64,000 nt of DNA from Paenibacillus apiarius (lineage in GTDB: Bacteria; Bacillota; Bacilli; Paenibacillales; Paenibacillaceae): assembly GCF_017052585.1 (NCBI RefSeq), contig NZ_JAFFHZ010000001.1:4030001-4094000 (forward strand), given 5' to 3'. The notes beneath the pieces are model-generated. The model worked only from the letters and a program-made list of their open reading frames with translations. It searched no databases and was not told where the DNA came from. Below, piece by piece: positions 9,081 through 19,262 of this stretch. The position numbers were made by a program, and so were the translations under genes. Positions within the stretch are counted from its first letter, which is position 1, and each line of letters opens with the position of its first letter.

Positions 9081-9871
9081 TGAAGGCATGGTCCGTCCTT
9101 TACCGGAAAGAATGCACGGAGATGCTGCGTAATTATAAATGGATTTGGGTGCCGCTAGTATTTGCTGTCTTAGGTATTGCTCAGCCAGTCACGATGAAGT
9201 TTATGCCCGATATACTATCGATGGCAGGAAGCTTGCCGGAAGGCACGATTCTGCAGATCCCGACACCTGTGGCAGGAGAGGTGCTCGGCCAGACCCTGAA
9301 TCAATTTAACACGGTTGGAGTACTTGTACTTGTGCTTGCATTGATGGGTTGTGTATCGGGAGAAGTGAAGTCGGGAGCGGCTGCCGCACTGTTGGCCAAG
9401 CCGATCTCCCATGTCAGCTATATGATGGCCAAATGGGCAGGAGCCATCTCCTTAACGATTCCATCAGTCCTGCTTGGTTATTTATGCTCATGGTATTACA
9501 CGGAACAGCTGATCGGACATGTGGATATATTAAATGGCGCGGCAGCAGCCTGCCTTGCACTAGGTTGGTTCATCTGGATCTCCAGCTTAACCGTAGCTAT
9601 GAGCGCGCTGATTAATAATGCGGGCGGTTCAGCCTTTACAGCGCTTGCTGCCGCTATGTTGACGAGTATTCTAGCGGGCCTGCTTCCGGCGTCAAGCGGA
9701 TGGATGCCTTCCAAGCTGCTGCAGGGAGCCCAACTGATGCTGATGAATAGTGAACTGCCATTCCCATGGCCAATTGCGGCTATGACAACTCTGTTTCTTA
9801 TAGCAGCCTTTATGGTCACAGCTGTTATTCGCAACGCCCGGCGCGGCACGTGGCTGCCGGCGTCGCACTAA
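9080..9871 (+). CDS. yxlG: ABC transporter permease, YxlG
   Basis: 263-aa integral membrane protein of the ABC-2 type, about six helices. The start is the ATG overlapping the ATPase stop codon (ATGA at 9080-9083); longer upstream readings in this frame run through the ATPase gene and are not real. The N-terminal YRKECTEMLRNYKWIWVPLVF is the typical start of such permeases. Last gene of the sigY operon; no clear terminator follows. Confidence 0.85.
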   Translation: MKAWSVLYRKECTEMLRNYKWIWVPLVFAVLGIAQPVTMKFMPDILSMAGSLPEGTILQIPTPVAGEVLGQTLNQFNTVGVLVLVLALMGCVSGEVKSGAAAALLAKPISHVSYMMAKWAGAISLTIPSVLLGYLCSWYYTEQLIGHVDILNGAAAACLALGWFIWISSLTVAMSALINNAGGSAFTALAAAMLTSILAGLLPASSGWMPSKLLQGAQLMLMNSELPFPWPIAAMTTLFLIAAFMVTAVIRNARRGTWLPASH

Positions 9872-9949
9872 TAAATGAAATGAGACAAGCAAGTATAGAC
9901 TTCCCCTTCATTTGGCCAAACTAAGAAAAAAGAGTAAGAGGGGATTGTT

Positions 9950-10678
9950 ATGGCTCGGGAACCCCGGACCTATACAAGGTTCTATTTTCGATTGAAGCAA
10001 TGGAAAAAGCGTCTGCGGCGATGGAAGCGTCCGCTCTGGTCATTGGCAGCCATTCTATTGTTTCTAACGATGTTAACAATCGGTATTCAATTGTCGGATA
10101 ACATACGCAATCTGGTGGAAGGTAAAGATAATACGGCATCGCTGGAGACATTTGCAATGTTACAGGGTGATGAATTCACACAGTTGGATAAGTCAGCACA
10201 GCTTGTCCTGAATCAACTGATGAACAAGGATGAGAAGCGAGAGGTCGTCCACCGGAAGCAATACATTTGCGGAAAAAGCGATAAAGCGCTAGGCAAGCAG
10301 AACTCGCGCGACATTATTCAAACGATGCTGAATCATCCGGATTGGCTAACTTCGGTAGACAGTGAAGGCCGCGTTATTTTGGAGGAGCAGGTTGACGATA
10401 TGTCGGAAACTTGCAAGGAGCAAGCGCACATTGGGCTGGATAAAGACGGAAACTTAACTTTGTATGACGGTCCGCCGCAGAAACAGAAAGCGATAAGGAC
10501 TTTTTTTCAACTGGATGTAGAGTCCATGGAGAGCGCGCTTCCGCCTAAAGTGCTCAAACAGCTGTATCAGGGCATCCGCATTACGGACATGGATGAATAT
10601 CATAGTGTATTATCCACGTTCAGCGACTATGCCGTGGAAGAAACTGAAAAAGTGATGAAACCAACGCCAGTCGATTGA
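9950..10678 (+). CDS. bofC: BofC-like sporulation signalling factor
   Basis: 242 aa with a basic N-terminus, one transmembrane segment (about residues 28-47) and an extracytoplasmic domain. The C-terminal stretch HIGLDKDGNLTLYDGPP and the following FFQLDVESMESALPP match the BofC C-terminal domain. In B. subtilis BofC is made in the forespore and restrains the SpoIVB signal in the space between the two membranes, delaying SigK activation. It lies upstream of ruv genes, as in B. subtilis, here separated by an antiporter gene. It is longer than the B. subtilis protein (about 170 aa), mostly at the N-terminus. GAGGGGA precedes the ATG. Confidence 0.75.
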   Translation: MAREPRTYTRFYFRLKQWKKRLRRWKRPLWSLAAILLFLTMLTIGIQLSDNIRNLVEGKDNTASLETFAMLQGDEFTQLDKSAQLVLNQLMNKDEKREVVHRKQYICGKSDKALGKQNSRDIIQTMLNHPDWLTSVDSEGRVILEEQVDDMSETCKEQAHIGLDKDGNLTLYDGPPQKQKAIRTFFQLDVESMESALPPKVLKQLYQGIRITDMDEYHSVLSTFSDYAVEETEKVMKPTPVD

Positions 10679-10695
10679 CGTAATATTAAAAAACA

Positions 10696-10737
10696 AAGAA
10701 GGTAGGACGCCGTAAACCGACGTCCTTCTTTTTTTTT
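10696..10737 (+). terminator. terminator after bofC
   Basis: AAGAAGG-tag-GACG pairs with CGTCCTTCTT, followed by a run of at least seven T residues. Confidence 0.88.
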
Positions 10738-10853
10738 CTGAAGGGGTACCGGATTAAAAAGAGAGGGTGGAAATGGAATGGATTGCCCCGTTCAGCTTTA
10801 AAAGAAAAAGCGGTTTACGGTCATAATATAGCTATGCTGAAAGGGGAATGCCA

Positions 10854-12008
10854 ATGGATCTAATTCTCATATTGCTCATTATTTTGGCGTCGACGAAGAT
10901 AGCGGGGGATCTTACTGTACGATTGGGGCAGCCAGCCGTACTTGGCAAACTGCTCGTCGGTATTATTATCGGACCTGCCGTGCTCGGGTGGATTACAGAT
11001 GGTGAGATTATTAAAGAAATGGCGGAAGTCGGCGTTATTTTGCTTATGTTCATCGCTGGTCTGGAAACCGATCTGGATCAATTGAAAAAGAACTGGAAAG
11101 CGGCGTTCGCCGTGGCGATTGGCGGCGTCATCCTGCCGTTCGTCGGAGGCTACAGCGGCGGCTTGCTGTTCGGACTCGATAACAATCAAGCGATGTTCCT
11201 TGGCTTGTTGCTTTGTGCTACATCCGTAAGCATTTCGGTGCAAACGTTGAAGGATCTGGGACAGCTAAGCACGAGAGAAGGCACGACTATATTGGGAGCC
11301 GCCGTCGTCGATGATGTCCTTGTGGTCATATTGCTCGCTTTCATGCTGAGCTTGCTAGGAGCGGGCGGAGAAGCATCGCTTGGACTTATAATCGGCAAAA
11401 AGGTGCTGTTCTTCGCAGTTGCGATTGTTGCGGGCATTTATGCGGTTCCCCGTCTCATGAAATGGCTGGCGCCGCTGCGGGTGACCGAAGCGGTTATTAG
11501 CGCAGCGCTGATTATATGCTTTGCGTTTTCCTGGTTTGCCGATTACCTTGGCGTGGCGGGAATCATCGGCGCCTTTGCCGCCGGAATCGCCATCTCGCAG
11601 ACGAAGTTCAAACACGAAGTGGAGCACCGGCTCGAACCGATTGCGTACGGCATATTCGTTCCGATATTTTTTGTAAGCGTCGGAATTAACGTAACGTTCG
11701 AGGGGATTGGGGAGCATATTGTCTTCATTATTATATTTACGGTCATCGCCATTGTTACGAAGCTGTTCGGTTGTGGCTTCGGAGCCCGCATAACCGGCTT
11801 CGATCGCAGAAGCGCCTTTGGGATCGGCGCAGGAATGGTATCCCGTGGAGAGGTTGCGTTAATTATTGCCACAACCGGTCTGGAGGGAGCGCTTTTTGAC
11901 AAGGTGTATTTCACGCCGATTGTCATCGTCATCATTTTGACCACATTGGTCACGCCTCCGATGCTGAAGGCTGCATTCCGCCAGCCTAAAGCGGAAGCAA
12001 AGCAATAG
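10854..12008 (+). CDS. CPA2-type cation:proton antiporter
   Basis: 384-aa membrane protein with about 12 helices of the Na+/H+ exchanger (CPA2) fold, close to GerN/NapA and the Kef membrane domain but without C-terminal TrkA/RCK domain. The helix 'VVDDVLVVILLAF' carries the paired aspartates of the ion-binding site and GLETDLDQLKKNW is the family loop after helix 3. AAGGGG lies 7 bases before the ATG at 10854; an ATG 6 bases earlier is too close. It sits between bofC and ruvC; a germination role as for GerN is possible but unproven. Confidence 0.82.
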   Translation: MDLILILLIILASTKIAGDLTVRLGQPAVLGKLLVGIIIGPAVLGWITDGEIIKEMAEVGVILLMFIAGLETDLDQLKKNWKAAFAVAIGGVILPFVGGYSGGLLFGLDNNQAMFLGLLLCATSVSISVQTLKDLGQLSTREGTTILGAAVVDDVLVVILLAFMLSLLGAGGEASLGLIIGKKVLFFAVAIVAGIYAVPRLMKWLAPLRVTEAVISAALIICFAFSWFADYLGVAGIIGAFAAGIAISQTKFKHEVEHRLEPIAYGIFVPIFFVSVGINVTFEGIGEHIVFIIIFTVIAIVTKLFGCGFGARITGFDRRSAFGIGAGMVSRGEVALIIATTGLEGALFDKVYFTPIVIVIILTTLVTPPMLKAAFRQPKAEAKQ

Positions 12009-12082
12009 CGGCACGAAAATAACGTAGCTTTCAGAGCGAAAACATGTATCTATTGATTCATTCTCTTCCTATCGATCTGTGT

Positions 12083-12108
12083 TATAATGGGGTGAACACA
12101 TATGTTCG
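12083..12108 (+). promoter_or_regulatory. ruv operon promoter -10 with LexA-like box
   Basis: TATAAT at 12083-12088 is followed at 12095-12108 by AACACATATGTTCG, which agrees at 11 of 14 positions with the Gram-positive LexA (DinR) box CGAACATATGTTCG. ruvAB is SOS-controlled in B. subtilis, so damage induction of this operon is likely. No good -35 is visible. Confidence 0.5.
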
Positions 12109-12147
12109 CTTACGGTTATAGGGACATCGGTGAGGGAGAGATTTTTT

Positions 12148-12651
12148 TTGCGTATTTTAGGAATTGATCCCGGCATTGCCATTGTCGGGTTCGGGTTCGT
12201 TGACAAACAAGGCAGCAAGGTCGTTCCGGTACAGTACGGCTCGATTCAGACGGAAGCGACGACAGCGCCCGAGATCCGGCTCCTGCAGGTGTTCGAAGCA
12301 GCCGAACAGCTGCTGGACAAATACAAGCCGGATGCCATGGCGGTAGAGAAACTGTTCTTCAATCGCAATGTCACGACAGCATTCTCCGTGGGACAAGCCC
12401 GTGGAGTCATTATATTGGCTGCGGCTAAGCGCGGCATCTCGATTGCAGAATATACTCCGATGCAGGTAAAGCAGGCCGTCGTCGGATACGGGAAGGCCGA
12501 GAAGAAGCAAGTGCAGGAGATGGTGCGCATATTTTTGAAGCTGAAGGAAGTCCCCAAGCCGGATGATGTGGCGGATGCGCTTGCCGTGGCCATATGCCAC
12601 GCGCACTCCAGCGGACTTAACGACAAATTGAACGGGGTATCGCGGATATGA
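12148..12651 (+). CDS. ruvC: Holliday junction resolvase RuvC
   Basis: 167-aa endonuclease that cuts four-way junctions handed over by RuvAB. Begins MRILGIDPG, where Asp7 is the first catalytic aspartate; the others are in VEKLFFN and the C-terminal DVADALAVAICH. The TTG at 12148 is preferred because GGGAGAG lies 7 bases upstream; the GTG at 12130 lacks a site. B. subtilis lacks ruvC at this place (it uses RecU), so presence of ruvC is a difference from the Bacillus order. Its stop overlaps the ruvA start. Confidence 0.93.
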   Translation: MRILGIDPGIAIVGFGFVDKQGSKVVPVQYGSIQTEATTAPEIRLLQVFEAAEQLLDKYKPDAMAVEKLFFNRNVTTAFSVGQARGVIILAAAKRGISIAEYTPMQVKQAVVGYGKAEKKQVQEMVRIFLKLKEVPKPDDVADALAVAICHAHSSGLNDKLNGVSRI

Positions 12652-13268
12652 TCGATTTTTTGCGCGGGCAGGTAGCCCATTTGGAAACGGATTATATTGT
12701 TGTGGATGTACAAGGTGTCGGCTATCAAGTATATACGCCGAACCCATATGCTTTTGCCAAGAGCGATAATCCTGTTACCGTATACACGCATCATCATGTG
12801 CGGGAGGATGCCATGCTGTTGTTCGGCTTCGGTTCGCGGGAGGAGCAGAAGCTGTTCCGCCGCTTGATCGATGTGAATGGCGTCGGCCCTAAAGTCGCCC
12901 TGGGCATACTGGCCGGCGGGAAGCCGGAGAGCGTTGTGATGGCGATTCAGCAAGAGAACCTGGCTTTCTTGACGAAGCTGCCAGGCATCGGCAAGAAGAC
13001 GGCGCAGCGGATTATTCTTGATTTGAAGGACAAGCTCGACGGCATTGGTTTGAATTTGGGCGCCGGCGCGCTGTTTATGGATATTGCGGTACCAAGAGAC
13101 GACGCATCGGACAGCGCATGGGGAGAGGCAAGGGAAGCCTTGATGGCGCTAGGATACACGGACGCGGAGCTGGACCGGGTATGGCATGACTTGCAGCATC
13201 GTGTTCATGCTGACGAGAGCGTCGACTCTTTAATGAAGAAGGCGCTGCAATCGTTGTTTAAAGGTTAA
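12648..13268 (+). CDS. ruvA: Holliday junction helicase subunit RuvA
   Basis: 206 aa. N-terminal OB-fold ([20 protein letters not shown]), central helix-hairpin-helix pair ([26 protein letters not shown]) and C-terminal domain III that contacts RuvB. It binds the junction and loads RuvB. Overlaps ruvC by 4 bases (ATGA), 14 bases before ruvB. Confidence 0.95.
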   Translation: MIDFLRGQVAHLETDYIVVDVQGVGYQVYTPNPYAFAKSDNPVTVYTHHHVREDAMLLFGFGSREEQKLFRRLIDVNGVGPKVALGILAGGKPESVVMAIQQENLAFLTKLPGIGKKTAQRIILDLKDKLDGIGLNLGAGALFMDIAVPRDDASDSAWGEAREALMALGYTDAELDRVWHDLQHRVHADESVDSLMKKALQSLFKG

Positions 13269-13282
13269 GAAAGGCGGTTAAG

Positions 13283-14287
13283 ATGGAAGAGCGCATCATA
13301 TCAGCCAATTACATGATGGAAGACCAAGTCGTCGAATTGAGCCTCCGTCCGCGGTATCTGTCTGAATATATCGGGCAGTCGCAGGTGAAAGACAATTTGA
13401 AGGTGTTTATCGAGGCGGCGAAAATGCGAAAGGAAGCGTTGGATCATGTTCTGTTGTATGGACCGCCAGGACTGGGAAAGACGACGCTATCCAATATTAT
13501 CGCGAACGAACTCGGCGTCAATATCCGCACTACTTCCGGCCCTGCGATCGAGCGCCCGGGAGATTTGGCGGCGATACTGACGAACCTGCAGGAGGGCGAC
13601 GTGCTGTTCATCGACGAGATTCACCGCCTTCACCGCACGGTGGAGGAAGTGCTCTATCCCGCAATGGAGGACTTTGCGCTGGACATTATTATCGGCAAAG
13701 GTCCGAGCGCGCGGTCGGTCCGTCTCGATCTGCCCAAGTTCACGCTGATCGGGGCGACTACGCGCGCAGGCTTGCTGTCTGCGCCGCTCCGCGACCGATT
13801 CGGCGTCATGAGCCGGCTAGAATACTACAATAAGGACGAGCTCAGCTATATTGTGACGCGGGCCGCCGATATTCTGGATGTTCAGGTCATAGGCGAATCT
13901 TCCGATGAGATTGCCGTCCGTTCCCGTGGGACACCGCGGATTGCGAACAGGCTTTTGAAGCGGGTTCGCGACTTTGCGCAAGTCCGCGGAGACGGCATTA
14001 TTACGCCAGAGATTGCCAAGGAAGCGCTGCAGAGCATTCAAGTCGATCCAATTGGCTTGGACCAGATTGACCATAAGATGCTGCATTCGATGATCTCGCA
14101 TTTTCGCGGCGGCCCCGTTGGACTGGATACGATCGCAGCGACAATCGGCGAAGAGAGCCAGACGATTGAAGACGTATACGAGCCATATTTGCTGCAGATC
14201 GGCTTTCTTCAACGTACACCGCGCGGACGTGTGGTGACGCCACAGGCGTATACTCATTTAGGATTGCCAATTCCAGAAAATAAATAA
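13283..14287 (+). CDS. ruvB: Holliday junction branch migration ATPase RuvB
   Basis: 334-aa AAA+ motor. Walker [10 protein letters not shown], Walker [10 protein letters not shown], sensor [18 protein letters not shown] and C-terminal winged helix ending in [10 protein letters not shown] are all present. Usual family length. Third gene of the ruvCAB operon. Confidence 0.97.
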   Translation: MEERIISANYMMEDQVVELSLRPRYLSEYIGQSQVKDNLKVFIEAAKMRKEALDHVLLYGPPGLGKTTLSNIIANELGVNIRTTSGPAIERPGDLAAILTNLQEGDVLFIDEIHRLHRTVEEVLYPAMEDFALDIIIGKGPSARSVRLDLPKFTLIGATTRAGLLSAPLRDRFGVMSRLEYYNKDELSYIVTRAADILDVQVIGESSDEIAVRSRGTPRIANRLLKRVRDFAQVRGDGIITPEIAKEALQSIQVDPIGLDQIDHKMLHSMISHFRGGPVGLDTIAATIGEESQTIEDVYEPYLLQIGFLQRTPRGRVVTPQAYTHLGLPIPENK

Positions 14288-14353
14288 CTGAAATCATAGT
14301 GCTGTTCAAAAAAATTAAATAGTTTTCAAACGGAGAGACGTGCAGGAAGGGGC

Positions 14354-16513
14354 ATGGGGAACATGGAAAAAAACAACCGGAACGTTATCCGAAGAACGGC
14401 AGTGGGGATGATGGCGGGAGCTTTGCTTATGAGCGGGGCGTCGCTTGCGCCGCTGCCAGGCGGAGAGTCGCAGCTCATTGCCCATGCGGCGGGAGCTGCA
14501 GCTGACAAAGAGGCAGTGCCTACGCAGAACGCCAAGAGCGAGGACATCCGTGTCGCATTATTTGCGAATCTGCCGAAGGGCTCGCCAGGGGAGACATCGC
14601 ACATTACGATGTCTTCCACCTCGCAGCTTAAGATTGAAGCGCGTCATAACGCGGAGAGCGCGGGCAGCGTTGATGCCGGTGCCGGGCAGGTCAGGTTCAG
14701 CGCTGACGATTATAAGGTGAAGCTAATCGAGACGAAAGATAAAGCGGCCGCAACCGCGGTGCTGAAAAAGGCGCAAGCGGGCAATGATGCAGTCATGATC
14801 GAGATGCCGCGCCGGGGGGCAACCTTCTATGCGGTATATGCCGGGAGCTATCCGACAGGCAAAGCGGCGAATCAAGCTTTGAACCGACTGACAAACGATG
14901 ACGGCGTAGCCGCTTTGCTGAAAGGCTACGAACCGGCCGTAGCGGGCCCGCATTATGTGCAGACGGGGACCTACGCTTCATCCAAAGAGGCGCAAACGGT
15001 TCAGGCAATGCTGCTGGATGCGGACGTGGACGCTTTTGTCGTCACCATGATCGCGAACGGACAGCTGCAGACCTCCGTATGGGCCGGACAGGCGGAATCT
15101 GAAGCGCAGCTTGAACGCATCAAGGCCTCCATTGAACATAAGAACCTGTCTGTATCTGTGCGTCCTGCTCAAGCGCAAGGAGCTCTTATACATACGATAG
15201 AAGAGACAGCAAGCGGAAGCTTGCCCCATTTGCGCGTCAACGGAACCGTCAAATGGCTGGTGAAGCCAGCCGATCAGAAGAATACTATTAAAATCGCGGA
15301 ACGACATGGACGAGCCTATCGCGGCGAGATGGAAGTTAGCCTGCATAATGAGGCGCTTGCGTTGGTGAATGAAGTGCCGCTTGAGCAATATTTAATCTCG
15401 GTAGTCGGCGGAGAGGTGTATTCGAGCTGGCCGCAGGAAGCGCTGAAAGCGCAAGCGGTGGCGGCCCGCACGTTCGCTCTGTATCAAGGCACGAAATTCG
15501 AAATCGCCAATGTGGTGGATACGACGTTAAGCCAAGCATATTATGGCGTGGAGAAGGAACATCCGAACATTAAGCAGGCCGTCGAGGACACAGCTGGACA
15601 AGTATTGATGCAGAACGGAAAAATAATCGAAGCGATCTTCAGCTCCAACGCCGGGGGCAAGACAGCGGATCCAAGTGAAATTTGGGGCGGGTCCTATGAT
15701 TATTTCCAAGTGGTGGACAGCCCTGATGATGCCGTGGAGGAAGGCAAGAAATCATGGTATCGCGTTATTATGCCTGACGGCAAATCGGGTTACGTCCGGG
15801 AAGATGTGGTCGACAAGACCGGACGCCATGACGATGCTGGATCTGAGCTCGTCATCGTGAGCGAGGATGGCACGAATATCCGCCCGACCCCGGCCATTCA
15901 ATCCGATGTGAAGCCGATCGCCAAAATGAACAAGGGCACATCGCTGGCTGTCATCGAGACCGTTGCGGAGTCGACGGAAATGAATTGGATGCGCGGCCCG
16001 TATACGTCCGAGCAAATCACCAGCTGGTTGAAGAGCCGAACGAAGACCGAGTTGAATGGCCCGGTTACCAGCTTGAAGATTACGGAACGAGGCCCATCCG
16101 GCCGCGCCGTCAAGATTGAAGCAAACGGCGTTCAAGTGAGCGTCAGCTATCCTGATAACTTCCGGTATGCGTTCGGGGGACTTCCGAGCACGCTGTTCGA
16201 TATTGTGTCCACCGGCGCAAATGCGGCTGCAGGCACGGATGGCAACAAGGAAGTGAACGGAGCCGGCGAAGAACAGGCCGCCAGCGGCACGAAGCAATCC
16301 GGCGAGAAAGTGCCGGAGAATGGAGTTATGCTTGACGAGAATGGAAAAAGCGGCGACGCCAGTTCGGAACCAACCTTCCTGTTCGTCGGCAAGGGCAACG
16401 GCCACGGTGTAGGAATGTCGCAATGGGGGGCCAAAGGACTAGCCGATCAGGGGTATGACTACAAGAAAATTTTGCAATACTATTACAAAAATGTAGAGCT
16501 TGTGAAGCGTTAG
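14354..16513 (+). CDS. SpoIID/LytB-domain protein with SPOR-like repeats
   Basis: 719-aa exported protein. A hydrophobic signal/anchor lies near residues 14-32. Residues about 145-270 hold three SPOR-like repeats (FYAVYAGSYPTGKAANQAL, HYVQTGTYASSKEAQTVQ, LQTSVWAGQAESEAQ), expected to bind denuded glycan. The SpoIID domain starts near residue 325; VPLEQYLISVVGGEV carries the likely catalytic glutamate, and SSNAGGKTADPSEIWGG follows. It is split by an about 170-residue insert resembling an SH3 domain before closing with GNGHGVGMSQWGAKGLADQG. SpoIID is a lytic transglycosylase of forespore engulfment; this longer relative probably works on vegetative or spore peptidoglycan. Start 14354 or 14363 cannot be decided. 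Confidence 0.85.
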   Translation: MGNMEKNNRNVIRRTAVGMMAGALLMSGASLAPLPGGESQLIAHAAGAAADKEAVPTQNAKSEDIRVALFANLPKGSPGETSHITMSSTSQLKIEARHNAESAGSVDAGAGQVRFSADDYKVKLIETKDKAAATAVLKKAQAGNDAVMIEMPRRGATFYAVYAGSYPTGKAANQALNRLTNDDGVAALLKGYEPAVAGPHYVQTGTYASSKEAQTVQAMLLDADVDAFVVTMIANGQLQTSVWAGQAESEAQLERIKASIEHKNLSVSVRPAQAQGALIHTIEETASGSLPHLRVNGTVKWLVKPADQKNTIKIAERHGRAYRGEMEVSLHNEALALVNEVPLEQYLISVVGGEVYSSWPQEALKAQAVAARTFALYQGTKFEIANVVDTTLSQAYYGVEKEHPNIKQAVEDTAGQVLMQNGKIIEAIFSSNAGGKTADPSEIWGGSYDYFQVVDSPDDAVEEGKKSWYRVIMPDGKSGYVREDVVDKTGRHDDAGSELVIVSEDGTNIRPTPAIQSDVKPIAKMNKGTSLAVIETVAESTEMNWMRGPYTSEQITSWLKSRTKTELNGPVTSLKITERGPSGRAVKIEANGVQVSVSYPDNFRYAFGGLPSTLFDIVSTGANAAAGTDGNKEVNGAGEEQAASGTKQSGEKVPENGVMLDENGKSGDASSEPTFLFVGKGNGHGVGMSQWGAKGLADQGYDYKKILQYYYKNVELVKR

Positions 16514-16525
16514 GACGGACAACCA

Positions 16526-17563
16526 ATGAATGTGGACTTATTTGATTTTCATTTACCTGAACATCTAATTGCACAGACTCCTTTGCAGGAGCGGACAGCT
16601 TCTCGTCTCTTGACGTTGAACCGTCGCACCGGAGCTGTTGGACATCATATATTTTCAGACATTTTGCAATTTTTGCGCGCCGGGGATTTGCTCGTCTTGA
16701 ATGATACCCGGGTAATTCCCGCCCGGCTGTTCGGCGTAAAGCCGGATACCGGCGCCAAGGTAGAGGTACTCCTGTTAAAGCAGGAGCGGGATGATTGCTG
16801 GGAAGCATTAGTTAAGCCTGCGAAGCGGTTGAAGGAAGGGGCCATCGTCCATTTCGGCGATAAGCTGCAGGCTGAGGTCATCGAGGAGCGCGAGATGGGG
16901 GGAAGAGTTCTCCGTTTCTCTTATGAGGGCATCTTCAACGAAATCTTGGACGAGCTCGGTCAAATGCCACTGCCGCCTTATATCAAAGAGCAATTAGAAG
17001 ACCGGGAGCGATACCAGACGGTCTATGCGAAGCATGAAGGATCGGCGGCTGCACCGACAGCAGGCTTGCATTTTACGAAGGAAATATTGAACGATATCAA
17101 ACAGATGGGTGTCCGCATCGCGTATATTACGCTCCATGTTGGGCTGGGAACGTTCCGCCCCATGTCTGCTGATACCGTGGAAGAGCATGTGATGCACTCG
17201 GAGTATTATGAACTAAGCGAAGAGACAGCCGCGCTTATCAATGATACAAAGCGTCAAGGCGGACGAATTGTGGCAGTAGGCACCACATCCGCGCGTACGC
17301 TGGAGACGGTGGCCGGGCGGTATGATGGCGCAGCTGTAGCAGCATGCTCGGGCTGGACGGATATTTTCATGTATCCGGGTTATACATTTCGGCTCGTCGA
17401 TGGGCTGCTTACTAACTTTCACTTGCCGAAGTCAACACTTGTCATGCTGGTAAGCGCGATGGCAGGACGCGAGCGAATTATGGCGGCTTATCAAGAAGCT
17501 ATCGAACGGGAATACCGATTCTTTAGCTTTGGCGACGCCATGTTCATTTATGACGATCGTTAA
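16526..17563 (+). CDS. queA: tRNA preQ1(34) S-adenosylmethionine ribosyltransferase-isomerase QueA
   Basis: 345 aa. Transfers the ribosyl part of SAM to preQ1 in tRNA, giving epoxyqueuosine. Begins with the family signature [18 protein letters not shown]; other markers are [23 protein letters not shown]-like APTAGLHFT and [16 protein letters not shown]. Lies directly before tgt, which acts one step earlier in the same pathway. Confidence 0.96.
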   Translation: MNVDLFDFHLPEHLIAQTPLQERTASRLLTLNRRTGAVGHHIFSDILQFLRAGDLLVLNDTRVIPARLFGVKPDTGAKVEVLLLKQERDDCWEALVKPAKRLKEGAIVHFGDKLQAEVIEEREMGGRVLRFSYEGIFNEILDELGQMPLPPYIKEQLEDRERYQTVYAKHEGSAAAPTAGLHFTKEILNDIKQMGVRIAYITLHVGLGTFRPMSADTVEEHVMHSEYYELSEETAALINDTKRQGGRIVAVGTTSARTLETVAGRYDGAAVAACSGWTDIFMYPGYTFRLVDGLLTNFHLPKSTLVMLVSAMAGRERIMAAYQEAIEREYRFFSFGDAMFIYDDR

Positions 17564-17580
17564 ATCATATACAAGGATGA

Positions 17581-18726
<1,146 letters not shown>

Positions 18727-18824
18727 TGGGCGTGACTGCTCCTATTATGCAGCATGATTGATGCTGCATAACGGAGCAGCGAGTCTATACATAATTTTAT
18801 ATTTTAGGGAAAGGGGGATTACAT

Positions 18825-19139
18825 ATGCTTTTGGCTGGAGCAGATGCAGCAGGAGGCGGCGGAATTATGGCGATGTTATTGCCTTTTATCGCTATGTTTG
18901 CCGTATTTTACTTCTTATTGATCCGTCCGCAGCAAAAGAAACAGAAGCAGCGGAATTCGATGCTCAGCGCATTGAAAAAGGGAGACAAAATCGTCACGAT
19001 CGGCGGACTTCATGGTACGATTGTTGAAATTACAGACGACATCGTGGTCCTTCGCGTCAATGACGTAACGAAGATGACTTTTGACCGCAGTGCGATTAGC
19101 AACATTGTTACAAGCGAGGAAACATCAAGCGCGTCATAA
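18825..19139 (+). CDS. yajC: Sec translocase accessory subunit YajC
   Basis: 104 aa. One N-terminal transmembrane helix (IMAMLLPFIAMFAVFYFLLI) followed by RPQQKKQKQR and a cytoplasmic domain with GDKIVTIGGLHGTIVEI, the YajC hallmark. Acts with SecD and SecF, encoded at 25.5-27.7 kb. AAAGGGGG precedes the ATG. Confidence 0.95.
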   Translation: MLLAGADAAGGGGIMAMLLPFIAMFAVFYFLLIRPQQKKQKQRNSMLSALKKGDKIVTIGGLHGTIVEITDDIVVLRVNDVTKMTFDRSAISNIVTSEETSSAS

Positions 19140-19163
19140 TAAGGTAATTAGCAGCAATCAACA

Positions 19164-19204
19164 AAGAAGCGATACTCCATTGAATAGGAGCATCGCTTCT
19201 TTTG
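19164..19204 (+). terminator. terminator after yajC
   Basis: AAGAAGCGAT-a-CTCC pairs with GGAG-c-ATCGCTTCTT, followed by a short T run. Ends the queA-tgt-yajC transcript facing the convergent PAP2 gene; could serve both strands. Confidence 0.85.
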
Positions 19205-19262
19205 TAACTATATGCTGCTGTAAAGAAATAGCGGTTCGATGCCGAATTCCAGCTTGGATATT

